Assembly: GCA_963702495.1 (NCBI GenBank)
Contig: CAVPDA010000018.1
Coordinates: forward strand, 496,001 to 560,000
Origin: CAVPDA01 sp963702495
Lineage (GTDB): Bacteria; Pseudomonadota; Gammaproteobacteria; Burkholderiales; Rhodocyclaceae
Reading direction: 5' to 3'
DNA length: 64,000 bases
Shown here: in pieces, positions 47,299 through 56,509 of the stretch
How positions within the stretch are numbered: the stretch's first letter is position 1
How the letters are laid out: each line of letters begins with the position of its first letter
The notes under the pieces: generated by a model
The model's database searches: none
Told to the model about the DNA's origin: nothing
What the model saw: the letters and a program-made list of their open reading frames with translations, nothing else
Made by a program: the position numbers and the translations under genes

Positions 47299-48549
47299 CT
47301 ACTCCTCGCCTGCGATCTCCCCCCTCTTGCCGCCGTGCAGGCCGAGCTGCTTGAGCTTGCGGTAGAGGTGCGTGCGTTCGAGGCCGGTCTTTTCCGCCAG
47401 CCGCGTCATGTTGCCGTTGTCCTGGCGCAGATGGTATTCGAAGTAGAGCCGCTCGAAGGCTTCGCGCGCTTCGCGCAGCGGCTGGTCGAGCGCCAGCGCC
47501 GAGGCCGCCGCCGGCACGGCTCCCACCAGCTTCAGTACGTCGTCGCCGCTGATCTCCTCCTCCAGCGCGCCCAGCGCCAGGGAGCGCACCACCGCCTTCA
47601 TTTCGACATAGCCGCCGGGCCAGGCGTGGTTGCGCAGCACGTTCAGGGCGGCGGTGGAAAAGCGCTTGAGCTGCACCGCGCCGGACTCGACGAGGTGAAC
47701 GAGAACCTGCGCCGCGATGTCGGGGACGTCCTCCTTCAGCTCCATCAGCGCCGGCACCGCCAGCCACACGTCGAACAGGCGCGCCAGCAGCGCCTCCTCC
47801 CAGCCTGCCGCGATCAGCTCGTCGGCGCTGTGGGCCGTCGCCGCCACCACCCGCAGGTTGAAGCGCTCCAGGCGCTCGGCGGCGAACGCCAGGTTCTTCT
47901 GCTGCAGGCGCGACAGCTGCGTCAGTTCCGGCACGTACAGCACGCCGCCGGAGGATTGCTCCAGCGCGCTCAGGTCGAGCGGCTGGCCGGCGCTGCACAG
48001 GTCGATGAAGGCCTTGCCCGGCGCCTGCAGGGTGCGCGCGCACAGCTCGGCGATGGAACCGTGGGCGGCTTTGAGCAGCACGATGCGGCTCTTCGCCGCC
48101 ACCTGCTCGAGGCGCCGCTTGAGGTCGCGCAGCGCGGGCGAGCGCGGAAACGCCGCCAGCGTCAGCTCGGCGGCGACGGCGCTGGGCGTCTTCTGCAAGG
48201 CGCGCTTCACCGCCGCCAGCAGCTTCTGCATGGCGATCGGCTTCTCCAGGAAATCGAGGGCGCCGATCTTGGTCGCCTCCACCGCCGTGTCGATGGTGCC
48301 GTGGCCGGACATCATCACCACCGGCATCGAGAGCTGGCCGTTGGCCGACCATTCCTTGAGCAGCGTGATGCCGTCGGTATCGGGCATCCAGATGTCGAGC
48401 AGCACCATGTCGGGGCGGCGCGCATTGCGCGCGGCGCGCGCCGCCGTGGCGTTCTCCGCCAGGGTGACGTCGTAGCCCTCGTCGCGCAGGATCTCCGACA
48501 GCAGCTCGCGGATGCCGACTTCGTCGTCAACTACCAGTATCTGTGGCAT
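47299..48549 (-). CDS. ntrX: NtrX-like response regulator with degenerate AAA+ domain
   Basis: 416-aa two-component response regulator, partner of the NtrY kinase upstream. The receiver MPQILVVDDEVGIRELLSEI has phospho-acceptor Asp in VLLDIWMPDTDG and the signalling Thr/Ser and Lys (MMSGHG, LEKPI). The middle domain aligns with sigma-54 AAA+ activators, but the Walker A region reads VLLKAAHGSIAELC, Walker B is GGVLYVPELTQLS (no Asp-Glu), and no GAFTGA loop exists. The C-terminus is a Fis-type helix-turn-helix (MTRLAEKTGLERTHLYRKLK). It probably binds DNA without hydrolysing ATP. Start MPQ at 48549. Confidence 0.88.
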   Translation of the reverse strand: MPQILVVDDEVGIRELLSEILRDEGYDVTLAENATAARAARNARRPDMVLLDIWMPDTDGITLLKEWSANGQLSMPVVMMSGHGTIDTAVEATKIGALDFLEKPIAMQKLLAAVKRALQKTPSAVAAELTLAAFPRSPALRDLKRRLEQVAAKSRIVLLKAAHGSIAELCARTLQAPGKAFIDLCSAGQPLDLSALEQSSGGVLYVPELTQLSRLQQKNLAFAAERLERFNLRVVAATAHSADELIAAGWEEALLARLFDVWLAVPALMELKEDVPDIAAQVLVHLVESGAVQLKRFSTAALNVLRNHAWPGGYVEMKAVVRSLALGALEEEISGDDVLKLVGAVPAAASALALDQPLREAREAFERLYFEYHLRQDNGNMTRLAEKTGLERTHLYRKLKQLGLHGGKRGEIAGEE

Positions 48550-48598
48550 GGCCCAATACCTTGACCGCAAGCCTTCGCGGTGAGTATGTCATTGTCGC

Positions 48599-50700
48599 TC
48601 AAGCCGCCAGCGGCAGGCGGATGCGCACTTCGGCGCCGTTGGGCGAGCGGTTGGCGATGCGGATCTCGCCGTGGTGCTCGTCCACGATCTTCTTCACGAT
48701 CGCCAGGCCCAGCCCGGTGCCCTTCGCCTTGGTGGTGACGTAAGGCTCGAAGGCGCGCTCCAGGATCTGGGGCGAGAAACCGCTCGCCGTTGTCGCGCAC
48801 CACCAGATGGGCGCAGCCCGTTCCGCGCGATGGTGGCGACTTCGATCTCCGGCTCCTCCCTGTCGTTGAGGGCGTCTTCGGCGTTGCGCAGCAGATTGTG
48901 GATCAATTGGCGCAACTGCGTTGCATCGCCGCTCACCGGCGGCAGCGCCGGGTCCAGGTGCACGCCGAGCCGGGCGCGGGAATGCTCGTACAGCACCAGC
49001 ACCTCGCCCACCAGGCGGTTGAGGTCGAGCGCCGCCAGCTGCGGCGGCGGCAGCCGCGCGTAGTCGCGGAAATCGTTAACCATGTTCTTCATGGCCTCGA
49101 CCTGGTTCACGATGGTGGTGGTGGAGCGTTCGAGGATCTCGCGCTCCCGCGCCGGCAGCTTGTCGGCGAGCTTGTGCTGCAGGCGCTCGGCGGAGAGCTG
49201 GATCGGCGTGAGGGGATTCTTGATCTCGTGGGCGAGGCGCCGCGCCACCTCGGCCCAGGCCACCATGCGCTGGGCGGAGATGAGCTGGGTGATGTCGTCG
49301 AACACCACGACGTGACCGCCGCCGGACGCCTGCGGCAGGCGCGATCCGCGCAGCAACAGCGTCAGAGCCGGGCCGCTGTCCTGCGGCATGACGAGCTGCT
49401 GCTGCCACACGCCGTCCGCGTCGTCGAGGTGGGAGGTTACGGCCTCGCGCAGTTCCGCCAGGCGCGGCCAGTCGGCGAGCCCGATCTTCTCGAAGCCCGC
49501 CAGATCGTCGCGCAGGATGGTGACGGCGCCGTGATTGGCGGCGCGCAGCTTGCCGCCGGCATCGAAGGCGAGCACCCCCGCCGACAGGTTGGCCAGCACG
49601 TTCTCCAGGTAGGCGCGGGCGGCCTCGACTTCGGCGCGGCTCTTCTGCGCCTGGGCGCGCGCTTCCTCGAGCTGGCGCGTCATGCGGTTGAAGGACTGGG
49701 TCAGCACGCCCAGCTCGTCGCGTGCCGGCAGCGCCTGGCGCGGGCTGTAGTCGCCCGCCGCCACCGCCTGCGTGCCCTCGGCCAGGATCGACAGCGGCGC
49801 CGACAGCCGGCGGCTGAGCACGATGGCGACCGCGATCGCCGCGAACAGCGCCAGCAGCAGGGTCAGCGTCAGGGTCATGGCGTAGATGCGCTTCAGCCCC
49901 TGGCGCGCCAGGGACAGTTCCTGATAGTCGCGATACACCTCCTGCACGCTCTCCGCGTTGGTGGCGAGCTGCTTCGGCACCGGCTGCGTGAGCTGGAGCA
50001 CGCGCGTCTCGTCCGCCAGCGTCGCGCCGCTCACCGGCACCAGCACGCGCAGGGTGAGACCGGAGGTCGCGTCGCCCTCGACCGCGGCAAAGGTCCGGCC
50101 CTGGCGCACCTGGCGCAGCAGTGTGTGGGTCGGCATCTCCGGCAGCAGCGTGCTCGTCTCGCCCGTGCTGCTGGCGACGATCTGGCCGCCGGCGTTGATC
50201 AGGGTCGCGGCATCGACGCCGGCCTGCTCGCGCAGGCGGTTGAGGCGGCCGGCGCTGCCGCCGCGGTCACCCAGGTCGATCGCCATGTTGCCGGCCTTGG
50301 ACGCCAGATCGGACAGCAGGTAATCCAAGGCGCTGCGTCCGAGGTTGATGCCGCCTTCGAGCGCGGCGTCCACCCGCACGTCGAACCAGGACTCGATGCT
50401 GCGCATGACGAACTGCACCGACACGCCGTAGATCACGAGGCCGGGCAGCATCGCCATCAGGGCGAAGGCCAGCAGCAGCCGGTAGGTGAGGCGCGAGCCG
50501 AACACCCGCGCCTTGTATTCGCGCCACAGCTTCGCCAGCTGCACCAGCACCGACCCGAGAAGGATGATGGCTACCGCGCCGTTCAGCGCCAGCAGCAGCG
50601 GATAGTGGCGCGAGAAGAGCGCGGTGTTGGCGGAGGCGGAGGTGAGCAGGAACAGCAGGATTCCCGCCAGCGTCGCCGCGACGATGATGAGCACCCTCAT
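48599..50700 (-). CDS. ntrY: NtrY-type sensor histidine kinase, C-terminal frameshifts
   Basis: Membrane sensor kinase for NtrX. Three or four N-terminal membrane segments (LIIVAATLAGILLFLL, LLALNGAVAIILLGSVLVQL, LLLAFALMAMLPGLVIYGVS), a periplasmic sensor region, a HAMP domain after VAIVLSRRLSAPLSILAEGT (about residue 300), PAS-like part, H-box RRLAHEIKNPLTPIQLSAE (phospho-His about 492) and N-box NLLRNAEDALND. Near 48820 and 48780 the frame shifts twice; the remaining HATPase motifs (VVRDNG, GxGLGLAIVKK-like, RIRLPLAA) end at TGA 48599. ATG 50700 overlaps the DUF4390 stop. Confidence 0.9.
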
Positions 50701-51323
50701 TTCGCCTCGCGCTCCGGCACGGTGTAGCTCCAGGCGTGCCACTCGCTGCCGACGCTCCAGTCCTTGTCGCCGATGGCCGTCACCTGCAGCGGCTTCGGCA
50801 GCTGGGAGAGATCGACATGCAGTCGCAATTGCGCCTCGTAGCTCGCGCCCGGCTTGAGCGCGCCCTTGTCCGCCACCGGCAGATCGCGGATGCGCGACAC
50901 CACGCCCAGCGCATCCTCGAGCGACGGAAAGTTCTGGTGCAGCGCGCCGGTGGACAGGCGGTACTGGCGCGTCAGCGCATGGTATGACAGGCGGTAGGTC
51001 TGGGTGCGGCTGGCCACCTCCTCGTCGAACCAGTACCAGCGCGGGCGCTTGAGTTCGAACTCGGCCACCAGAAACAGCGGCACGCCGCGCGAGACCACGT
51101 CCTCCAGGCGCGGAGTGAGTTCGGCGCGGAACTCCGCGTTGAGCACATAGCCGTCCTCGCCCAGGCCGACGCTGGCGCTCTTGACCTCCAACTCGGCCGC
51201 GACTGCGGCGCCGAACCAGAGGCAGGCCAGCCACGCCAGCAGCGACGGCAGCAGGCCGCGCTGCGGACGGGGCGGCAGCGGGTCAGGCGCGCTTGTGCAG
51301 TAGGGCGTAGAAGAAACCGTCAT
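50697..51323 (-). CDS. DUF4390 domain protein
   Basis: 208-aa exported protein of the DUF4390 family, regularly found between rsmB and ntrY in beta-proteobacteria. Signal segment LLPSLLAWLACLWFGAAVAA, then ELEVKSASVGLGEDGYVLNA, LVAEFELKRPRWYWFDEEVA and a closing strand SEWHAWSYTVPE. Function unknown; the conserved position next to ntrY suggests a role in the envelope signal sensed by NtrY. Start ATG 51323 lies inside rsmB; an alternative later start lacks an ATG. Confidence 0.78.
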   Translation of the reverse strand: MTVSSTPYCTSAPDPLPPRPQRGLLPSLLAWLACLWFGAAVAAELEVKSASVGLGEDGYVLNAEFRAELTPRLEDVVSRGVPLFLVAEFELKRPRWYWFDEEVASRTQTYRLSYHALTRQYRLSTGALHQNFPSLEDALGVVSRIRDLPVADKGALKPGASYEAQLRLHVDLSQLPKPLQVTAIGDKDWSVGSEWHAWSYTVPEREAK

Positions 51324-52635
51324 GTTCTGTTTGCGGCAGCAGGTGGCGCTCCAGGTCGCCGTCGGCGAACGGCAGCCTCCTGCAATCCGGGTGGCGCGCG
51401 GCGAAATCCGCGACCTGCCCGCCATTTTCCTCCCAGAACACGGAACAGGTGGCGTACAGCAATTTACCATCGGGGGCGAGCACCCGCCACAGGGCATCCA
51501 GAATCTGCGCCTGCTGCGCCGCGAAGGCGGCGATATCGGCGTCGCGCCGCAGCCACTTGATGTCGGGATGGCGGCGCACCACGCCGGAAGCCGAACAGGG
51601 CACGTCGGCGAGGATGCGGTCGTAGGGCCGGCCGTCCCACCAGGCGTCGAGGGCGCGGCAGTCCGCCACCGCGAGGTGCGCCGCCAGCCCCAGCCGCGCC
51701 AGGTTGTCGCGCACCCGCTCCATGCGTACGGCATCGGCATCGAGCGCCGTCAGATCGAGATCGGCCAGTTCCAGCAGGTGAGCCGTCTTGCCGCCGGGAG
51801 CGGCGCAGGCATCGAGCACGCGCATGCCCTCGCGCACATCGAGCAGCGGCGCCGCCTGCTGCGCGCCCAGGTCCTGCACCGAAGCCAGGCCGTCGAAGAA
51901 GCCGGGCAGGCGCTCCACCGGCAGCGGCTTCGCCAGCAGCACGCCGGCCTCGCCGCGCAGACTCGCCGCAATGCCGGCGGCGTCGAGTCGGGCGAGGTAG
52001 TCTGCGGGCGCGTTGCGGCGGCGATTGACGCGCAGCGCCATGGGCGGATGGCCGTTGCCGATGGCCGCGATGTCCTGCCAGCGCTCCGGATGATCGGCCC
52101 GCAGCCGCGCCAGCCACCACGCCGGATGCTGCCAGCGCGCCGCCTCGTCCCGCCCGGCCGCCGCCTCGAGATCCTCCCGCTGCCGCAGGAAGCTGCGCAG
52201 CACGCCGTTCACCAGCCCCTTGAAGCGCCCGCCCGCCATCCCCTCCGCCGCCTCCACCGCCTGATTTACCGTGACGTGTGCATCGGCGGCACGCGCTTCG
52301 AGTCGCGCCAGGGCCAGCAGCAGCAGGGCGCGCACCTCGGCGGACTGAAGAGGCCGCGGGATCAGCCGCGCCAGGAAGAAATCGCCGCGGCCGTAGGACC
52401 GCAGCGCGGTGTAGGACAGATCCATCACCGCCGCCCGCGCCGCGCCGACCGGCCCGTTGCGCCGCGCCCAGCACGCGGCCAGCGCCTGGTTCAGGTTGTG
52501 GCCGCCGATGACTTCGGCCACCACCGTCGCCGCGAGACGCAGCGAATCGGCCAGCCGGTGCGGTGGCTTCACGGCTGCGGAGGATTCGTGGAAATCCGGC
52601 GTGGTGTCAGCGCCAGTGGGAGGTTTGGCAGGCAT
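51283..52635 (-). CDS. rsmB: 16S rRNA (cytosine-967-C5)-methyltransferase
   Basis: Methylates C967 of 16S rRNA. 450 aa. N-terminal NusB-like RNA-binding domain (LAATVVAEVIGGHNLNQALA ... NGVLRSFLRQRE) and a SAM domain with LDACAAPGGKTAHLLEL (motif I), ILADVPCSASGVVRRHPDIK (motif IV, Pro-Cys) and YATCSVFWEENGGQV (motif VI, catalytic Cys). The 5' neighbour expected in relatives (fmt) is absent; mobile-element debris begins just upstream. Confidence 0.95.
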   Translation of the reverse strand: MPAKPPTGADTTPDFHESSAAVKPPHRLADSLRLAATVVAEVIGGHNLNQALAACWARRNGPVGAARAAVMDLSYTALRSYGRGDFFLARLIPRPLQSAEVRALLLLALARLEARAADAHVTVNQAVEAAEGMAGGRFKGLVNGVLRSFLRQREDLEAAAGRDEAARWQHPAWWLARLRADHPERWQDIAAIGNGHPPMALRVNRRRNAPADYLARLDAAGIAASLRGEAGVLLAKPLPVERLPGFFDGLASVQDLGAQQAAPLLDVREGMRVLDACAAPGGKTAHLLELADLDLTALDADAVRMERVRDNLARLGLAAHLAVADCRALDAWWDGRPYDRILADVPCSASGVVRRHPDIKWLRRDADIAAFAAQQAQILDALWRVLAPDGKLLYATCSVFWEENGGQVADFAARHPDCRRLPFADGDLERHLLPQTEHDGFFYALLHKRA

Positions 52636-52694
52636 GGGGGCAGATCATAGCCCGCGCAGCCGGCGCCAGGCGCCGCCCCGGACCGACCCGATGG

Positions 52695-52805
52695 CGTGAG
52701 GTTCCCTCTCCCCGCCCGCGGGGAAAGGGCCCGAGCAGATGGCCAAGCGCTACGACGACGCCGTTCCCTCTCCCCGCCCGCGGGGAGAGGGTAGGGTGAG
52801 GGGAA
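52695..52805. repeat. REP-like repeat pair upstream of rsmB
   Basis: GTTCCCTCTCCCCGCCCGCG occurs twice (about 52701 and 52764), the second continuing GGGAGAGGGTAGGGTGAGGG, forming GC-rich hairpins of the same class as those at 33.5, 38.2 and 39.8 kb. Confidence 0.65.
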
Positions 52806-52826
52806 AGCGGCCCTGCCGTTGTCCTC

Positions 52827-52930
52827 TCAAACGATGTCGTGCGGCGTGCGCTGCCCGGCGGAGAAGGCGATGGCGTCCAGCGGGCTCACCACGCCGCGCC
52901 CGCCGCGGTTCAGCACGTGGGTGTAGATCA
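52827..52930 (-). pseudogene. integron integrase, 3' remnant
   Basis: The minus strand reads IYTHVLNRGGRGVVSPLDAI, then AFSAGQRTPHDIV and TGA at 52827-52829. The YTHVLNRGG-x-GV-x-SPLD ending, which contains the catalytic Tyr, is typical of chromosomal IntI tyrosine recombinases. Everything upstream of the Tyr is gone. The break is at a perfect palindrome next to the IS21 element. Confidence 0.72.
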
Positions 52931-52955
52931 AATGTGCAGCTGCACATTTGATCTA
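52924..52955. repeat. perfect 32-bp palindrome at element junction
   Basis: Arms TAGATCAAATGTGCAG and exact reverse complement with no spacer. The left arm includes intI codons (GATCTA on the minus strand); the right arm touches the IS21 end. It would extrude as a 16-bp cruciform. Confidence 0.85.
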
Positions 52956-53562
52956 TTGTGGACAGTAAGTTTGTTGGCGCCGGCCGAAAATTGACCCACC
53001 TATGACGGTTATGCCGATCCAAATTTGACCCGGGTGTTCAACCTATCCTGCTGCTTTTTTAAGCAGGGGGGAACGAGGAGTGATCACCATGGCCATGATT
53101 GGCAAGGTCCGACGGCTGCATCACTGTCAGAAGAAGTCTGCAAGGGAGATTGCGCGCATCACGAGCCTGTCGCGCAACACGGTGCGCAAGTGGTTCAAGG
53201 CGCCGGTGGAGGGCGAGCCGAAGTACCGGCGCAGTCCCAAGCCGGGCAAGCTGGGGCCGTTCCACGAAATGCTCAAGCAGGCGCTCAAGGTCGATGCCCG
53301 TCGGCCCAGGCACGAGCGGCGCACGGCGCGCGCGCTGTATCCCGAGATCAAGGCGGCCGGTTACGGCGGGGGCTACACGCGCCTCACCGACTTCATTCGT
53401 GCGTGGCGCCAGGGCCAAGGTCAAGGCGTATCCACCACCGCGTTTGTACCGCTGGTCTTTGAGATGGGCGAGGCGTTCCAGTTCGACTGGAGCGAAGAGG
53501 GGCTGGTGGTGGGGGGCATCTACTACCGGATGCAGGTGGCACACATGAAGCTGTGGTTTTGC
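52956..53562 (+). mobile_element. IS21-family element, truncated
   Basis: Left end TGTGGACAGTAAGTTTGTTG begins with TG as in IS21 and is followed by repeated internal sites (AAAATTGACCCACC and CAAATTTGACCCGGG). Only the istA 5' part remains, with no istB or right end in the window. Confidence 0.75.
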
Positions 53563-53673
53563 ATCCTGCTTGCCGGCGCGGATCAGCCGCCGCCTTCCGG
53601 CTTCGTCTGGTTGCTACCTTTGCTGCCCGCTCTACGCCGGAGATCTACGCCGGAGCTCTACGCCGGACCCTGA
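53089..53673 (+). pseudogene. istA: IS21 transposase IstA, 3'-truncated
   Basis: N-terminal helix-turn-helix QKKSAREIARITSLSRNTVR and start of the DDE core with FEMGEAFQFDWSEEGLVVGG (first catalytic Asp). Homology stops at QVAHMKL (about 53557); the frame then runs into unrelated, repeat-containing sequence and ends at 53673. Full IstA is about 500 aa, so two catalytic acids are missing. Start ATG 53089 follows GAGGAG. Confidence 0.82.
53630..53670 (+). repeat. short tandem repeat, TCTACGCCGGAG units
   Basis: Three units of about 13 bases (CTCTACGCCGGAG, ATCTACGCCGGAG, CTCTACGCCGGAC) in a row, just past the point where IstA homology ends. Confidence 0.7.
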
Positions 53674-53751
53674 CCCTACGCCAGACCCATTTCTTGCACC
53701 CTGGTCAACGTTATCATTCGGGCCGGCTGATACATATCAAAGGAAAGCGGG

Positions 53752-54663
53752 ATGGATTCAAGTTCTTGGCACGTTCCGACCCTGACCATTCTTGCCTCGC
53801 TGTTGGCGGTCACGGGTTCTGTGCACGGGGGCGAGACAGGTGACTGGCAAGAGTTCGTTTCGCTAACGCCGGTCTACCAGGGCAACGCCGACCTCGACCG
53901 CGGCGGTGATTTCAGCGTTGGCGGCGGGATACTGCGCGCTGGGGTTTCCAAGGACCTCGGCGGAGGCAACCGCGCGGGTGTCACCCTCACCTACGACTAC
54001 CTCGACTATTCGTTCTCCAGTTCAGGCGCTTTCGGCCGGGTAGCACCGTGGAATATCGTTCAGCGTTACGGCGTGTCGGCACCGCTCTCGTTCGCGGTCG
54101 GAGACGGCTGGAGCGTAGGGGTCGCACCCTCGGTGGACTGGTTCAAGGAAAATGGGGCGAACACCGGCGATTCGCTCACTTGGGGCGCCACGGTCTCCGG
54201 GTCCAGGCGCTTCGAGCGTGGCAATCGTCTCGGCCTTGGCGTCGGGGTGTTCGACGGGATCGAGAAAACCAGCGTATTCCCGTTCCTGGTCGTCGATTGG
54301 CGCTTCGGAGACCGCTGGCGCCTGACCAATCCCCTCCCCAGCGGCCCGACCGGGCCGGCCGGCTTGGAACTCGGTTACCACTTCGATGGCGGCTGGACTG
54401 CCGGTGTCGGCATGGCCTATCGAGTTCTGCGCTTTCGCCTGAGCGAGACCGGCCCGGTGCGTAAAGGCATCGGCGAAGAGAGCGGTGTGCCGGTGTTCGT
54501 GCGGGTGACGCGCAACTTCACCGACCACATGGCGCTGCACCTCTATGGCGGCGTCGTAGCAAACGGGAGGCTGCGCGTCGAGAATTCATCGGGAGATCTG
54601 GTCCGGGAGGAGGACTTCGACCCGGCGCCGCTCTTCGGCGCGACCTTCGTCGGACGCTTTTGA
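53752..54663 (+). CDS. outer-membrane beta-barrel protein (DUF6268-like)
   Basis: 303-aa protein with signal peptide (ILASLLAVTGSVHGGE) and alternating amphipathic strands (GVTLTYDYLDYSF, WSVGVAPSVDWF, LELGYHFDGGWTAGVGMAYR) ending in the aromatic GATFVGRF, a beta-barrel assembly signal. The layout matches the DUF6268 outer-membrane family. Function unknown. ATG 53752 follows AAAGGAAAG. It sits as a single gene among mobile-element debris, so horizontal gain is plausible. Confidence 0.7.
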   Translation: MDSSSWHVPTLTILASLLAVTGSVHGGETGDWQEFVSLTPVYQGNADLDRGGDFSVGGGILRAGVSKDLGGGNRAGVTLTYDYLDYSFSSSGAFGRVAPWNIVQRYGVSAPLSFAVGDGWSVGVAPSVDWFKENGANTGDSLTWGATVSGSRRFERGNRLGLGVGVFDGIEKTSVFPFLVVDWRFGDRWRLTNPLPSGPTGPAGLELGYHFDGGWTAGVGMAYRVLRFRLSETGPVRKGIGEESGVPVFVRVTRNFTDHMALHLYGGVVANGRLRVENSSGDLVREEDFDPAPLFGATFVGRF

Positions 54664-55088
54664 GGAATTGGGAAAAAGATGGGACAGACCACGTTTATGT
54701 TGCCCTGGCCTATCTGTTGTGGACGCAATTTCCCTGAACCTCGCGAAGGCGGATGCTGTGAAGTTCAACGTGATTATCGACTCGAAGCAGGGCCGAGAAA
54801 GTGCGGACAGAGCACATGTATCCGCAATCGGGTCCAGGCGCGAAATAACGTGTCGTCCCCTGTTACTCCGATCGCGTTGAACCTCGCGCCGTCAAGCGAC
54901 GACCGAAACCCCATCCATTGCTGACCGAACCCCGTCGCGTCTGCCGCGAACGACTGCGCAGACAGCAGCAGCGACATGCTGCTTGCGCCTTAAGGTAGTG
55001 CCTTGGGGTCAGACCCCATAAACGCGCGTTTCGCTGCCGAAAGACCAACCCTTCTCGGCAGCGGCTATGAAGGGGGCGAAATTCGCGC
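54664..55088. other. intergenic: REP copies and HicB 5' fragment
   Basis: Holds a GGGACAGACCACGTTTATGT repeat (54682 on), an isolated start VKFNVIIDSKQG (54758-54793) that matches the first codons of the HicB gene at 56063, and the palindrome TGGGGTCAGACCCCA (55004-55018). On the minus strand a short hydrophobic frame, LLLSAQSFAADATGFG (about 54950), looks like a signal peptide of a lost gene. Confidence 0.5.
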
Positions 55089-55514
55089 CTACTTCGCTTG
55101 CAGTCTATAGAGGTAGTCGATGAGTGCAAGGATGCGGCTACGCACGAAGGGCTCGGCGTCGTATGCGTAGTCGTCGCTGACAGGAGCGCCCCTGCCGGCG
55201 TACTCGGTACCCCATATGGGCATTTCTCGCGTGCCATGGGAAGGTATCTGCTGCCTACCGTCAATGATTTCGTACACCCGCGCCAACGGGAACACGCCGC
55301 CGTTGTTCTTGGAGAGCAGGGTTATATCGGGCACGCGAGTTTTCAGCATTTCCCGGTAAGCTCCGTCACCCTTTCCCTTCGGCCCATGGCAGACGATGCA
55401 GTTCGAATCATATTCCCGCTTGCCTACATCCATCTTGTCTCCGGCGAGAGCGATTCCAGGGGCGCCGATCACCGCTGCGCAAAGCAGAGCTGTTCCAATC
55501 CTTGAGAGTTCCAC
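55089..55514 (-). CDS. small c-type cytochrome
   Basis: 141-aa exported monohaem cytochrome c. Signal peptide RIGTALLCAAVIGAPGIALA, haem motif CIVCHGPKGKGDG, and probable Met ligand in REMPIWGTEYAG near residue 105, followed by the C-terminal helix RSRILALIDYLYRLQAK. Start GTG 55514 was chosen because GGAGG lies six bases upstream; the frame extends to 55643 without better signals. Likely an electron carrier; partner unknown. Confidence 0.82.
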   Translation of the reverse strand: MELSRIGTALLCAAVIGAPGIALAGDKMDVGKREYDSNCIVCHGPKGKGDGAYREMLKTRVPDITLLSKNNGGVFPLARVYEIIDGRQQIPSHGTREMPIWGTEYAGRGAPVSDDYAYDAEPFVRSRILALIDYLYRLQAK

Positions 55515-56062
55515 TGGGAGCCTCCATACATCGTGGTTATTGAAATGTCCTGGGCCTCTGAGCGCGGCCTTACCGCGACTACCCGGAGCAAGATTAGGGA
55601 CGCCCAACGCGCGACGGTCCTGCGCCGACGCTGCCGGGCACAATCACAATATGCAATCGAGCGAAAGCTCAGGAATCGCATGCCGCGAAATCGTCGGCCA
55701 GGGCGCCCGAGAAATGTTACACCATTCCCGGGCTTCAGAGCAGCTCTTCGGGCCCCTTCAAATCGAACCACGATCGATCCGGGGTCCGCGGCATACTGTG
55801 TGAAGCTACTAAGGAGGCCACCGAGGGGCCAGGGTGGCGGATCTTGCTGAATGATGACGGAAAGATATCTCGACCCCAGACCAGGCGCTCGCCGCTTGCT
55901 CAGCGGTTCCCCTAGGAAGTGCAGATAGGCATCATGGCGCTCTTCGCCAGGAAAGCTGGACTGGCGATTGCGGGGGAGTAAGCGGGGACAGACCACGTTT
56001 ATCTTGCCCCTCCTCCGTCCCTCTGGCATGATGCCCTCTCTGAACGATTGGAGGTCGAGTCG
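55515..56062. other. 548-base stretch without recognised gene
   Basis: Two overlapping frames (55533-55850 plus, 55469-56029 minus) show no family features and I do not call them genes. The right end holds the REP-like GGGGACAGACCACGTTTATC (55984) that precedes the HicB gene. Confidence 0.45.
55984..56008 (+). repeat. REP-like unit upstream of HicB/RAYT
   Basis: GGGGACAGACCACGTTTATC followed by TTGCC. Related units are at 54682 and 57405, bracketing the HicB-HicA-RAYT block. Confidence 0.7.
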
Positions 56063-56269
56063 ATGAAGTTCAACGTGACGATCGACAGGGACGAAGACGG
56101 CGTTTGGATCGTCGAGTGCCCCGCCATCCCAGGGTGCGTAACCCAGGGCGCGACCAAGGACGAGGCACTCTCGAACATCGAGGAGGCGATCCGGCTCTGC
56201 CTGGAAGTGCGGGCGGAGCAGGGCTTGCCGCTGACGATCGAGACGCGGCAGGTAGAGGTTGCCGCCTGA
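56063..56269 (+). CDS. hicB: HicB-family antitoxin
   Basis: 68-aa protein of the HicB partial-RNase-H fold: MKFNVTIDRDEDGVWIVECP, AIPGCVTQGATKDEALSNIE and EAIRLCLE, the classic DG-x-W-x-x-x-P-x-x-PGC-x-x-x-G pattern. It lacks the C-terminal DNA-binding extension found in longer HicB. GGAGG lies seven bases before ATG 56063. Its stop overlaps the HicA start (TGATG). Antitoxin-first order is seen in a subset of HicAB loci. Confidence 0.82.
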   Translation: MKFNVTIDRDEDGVWIVECPAIPGCVTQGATKDEALSNIEEAIRLCLEVRAEQGLPLTIETRQVEVAA

Positions 56270-56499
56270 TGCCCGTGCTGCCCGTCCTCAGTGGGCGCCA
56301 GGTCGTGCAGGTCTTTGAACGGTTCGGTTGGCACGTCGCCCGGCAGCGGGGCAGTCACATCATCCTCATCAAGCCCGAGCACATCGCGACGTTGTCGGTG
56401 CCCGACCACACGGAGATCGCCAAGGGAACGCTGCGCAGCCTGATACGCGCGGCGGGATTGACGCCCGAGGCATTCATCGTCGCGGCCGACAAGCGCTGA
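56269..56499 (+). CDS. hicA: HicA-family mRNA interferase toxin
   Basis: 76-aa dsRBD-like toxin expected to cleave mRNA when not bound by HicB. Motifs: SGRQVVQVFERFGWHVARQR, GSHIILIKP with the catalytic His in GSH, and VPDHTEIAKGTLRSLIRAAG. Length and spacing match HicA/YcfA. It overlaps hicB by one base and is followed 10 bases later by the RAYT transposase. Confidence 0.85.
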   Translation: MPVLPVLSGRQVVQVFERFGWHVARQRGSHIILIKPEHIATLSVPDHTEIAKGTLRSLIRAAGLTPEAFIVAADKR

Positions 56500-56509
56500 A
56501 GGGCTGCCG

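Noticed and set aside
55469..56029. Minus-strand open frame of 186 codons
   Set aside because: No start signals or family features, and it overlaps REP sequence and the cytochrome promoter region.
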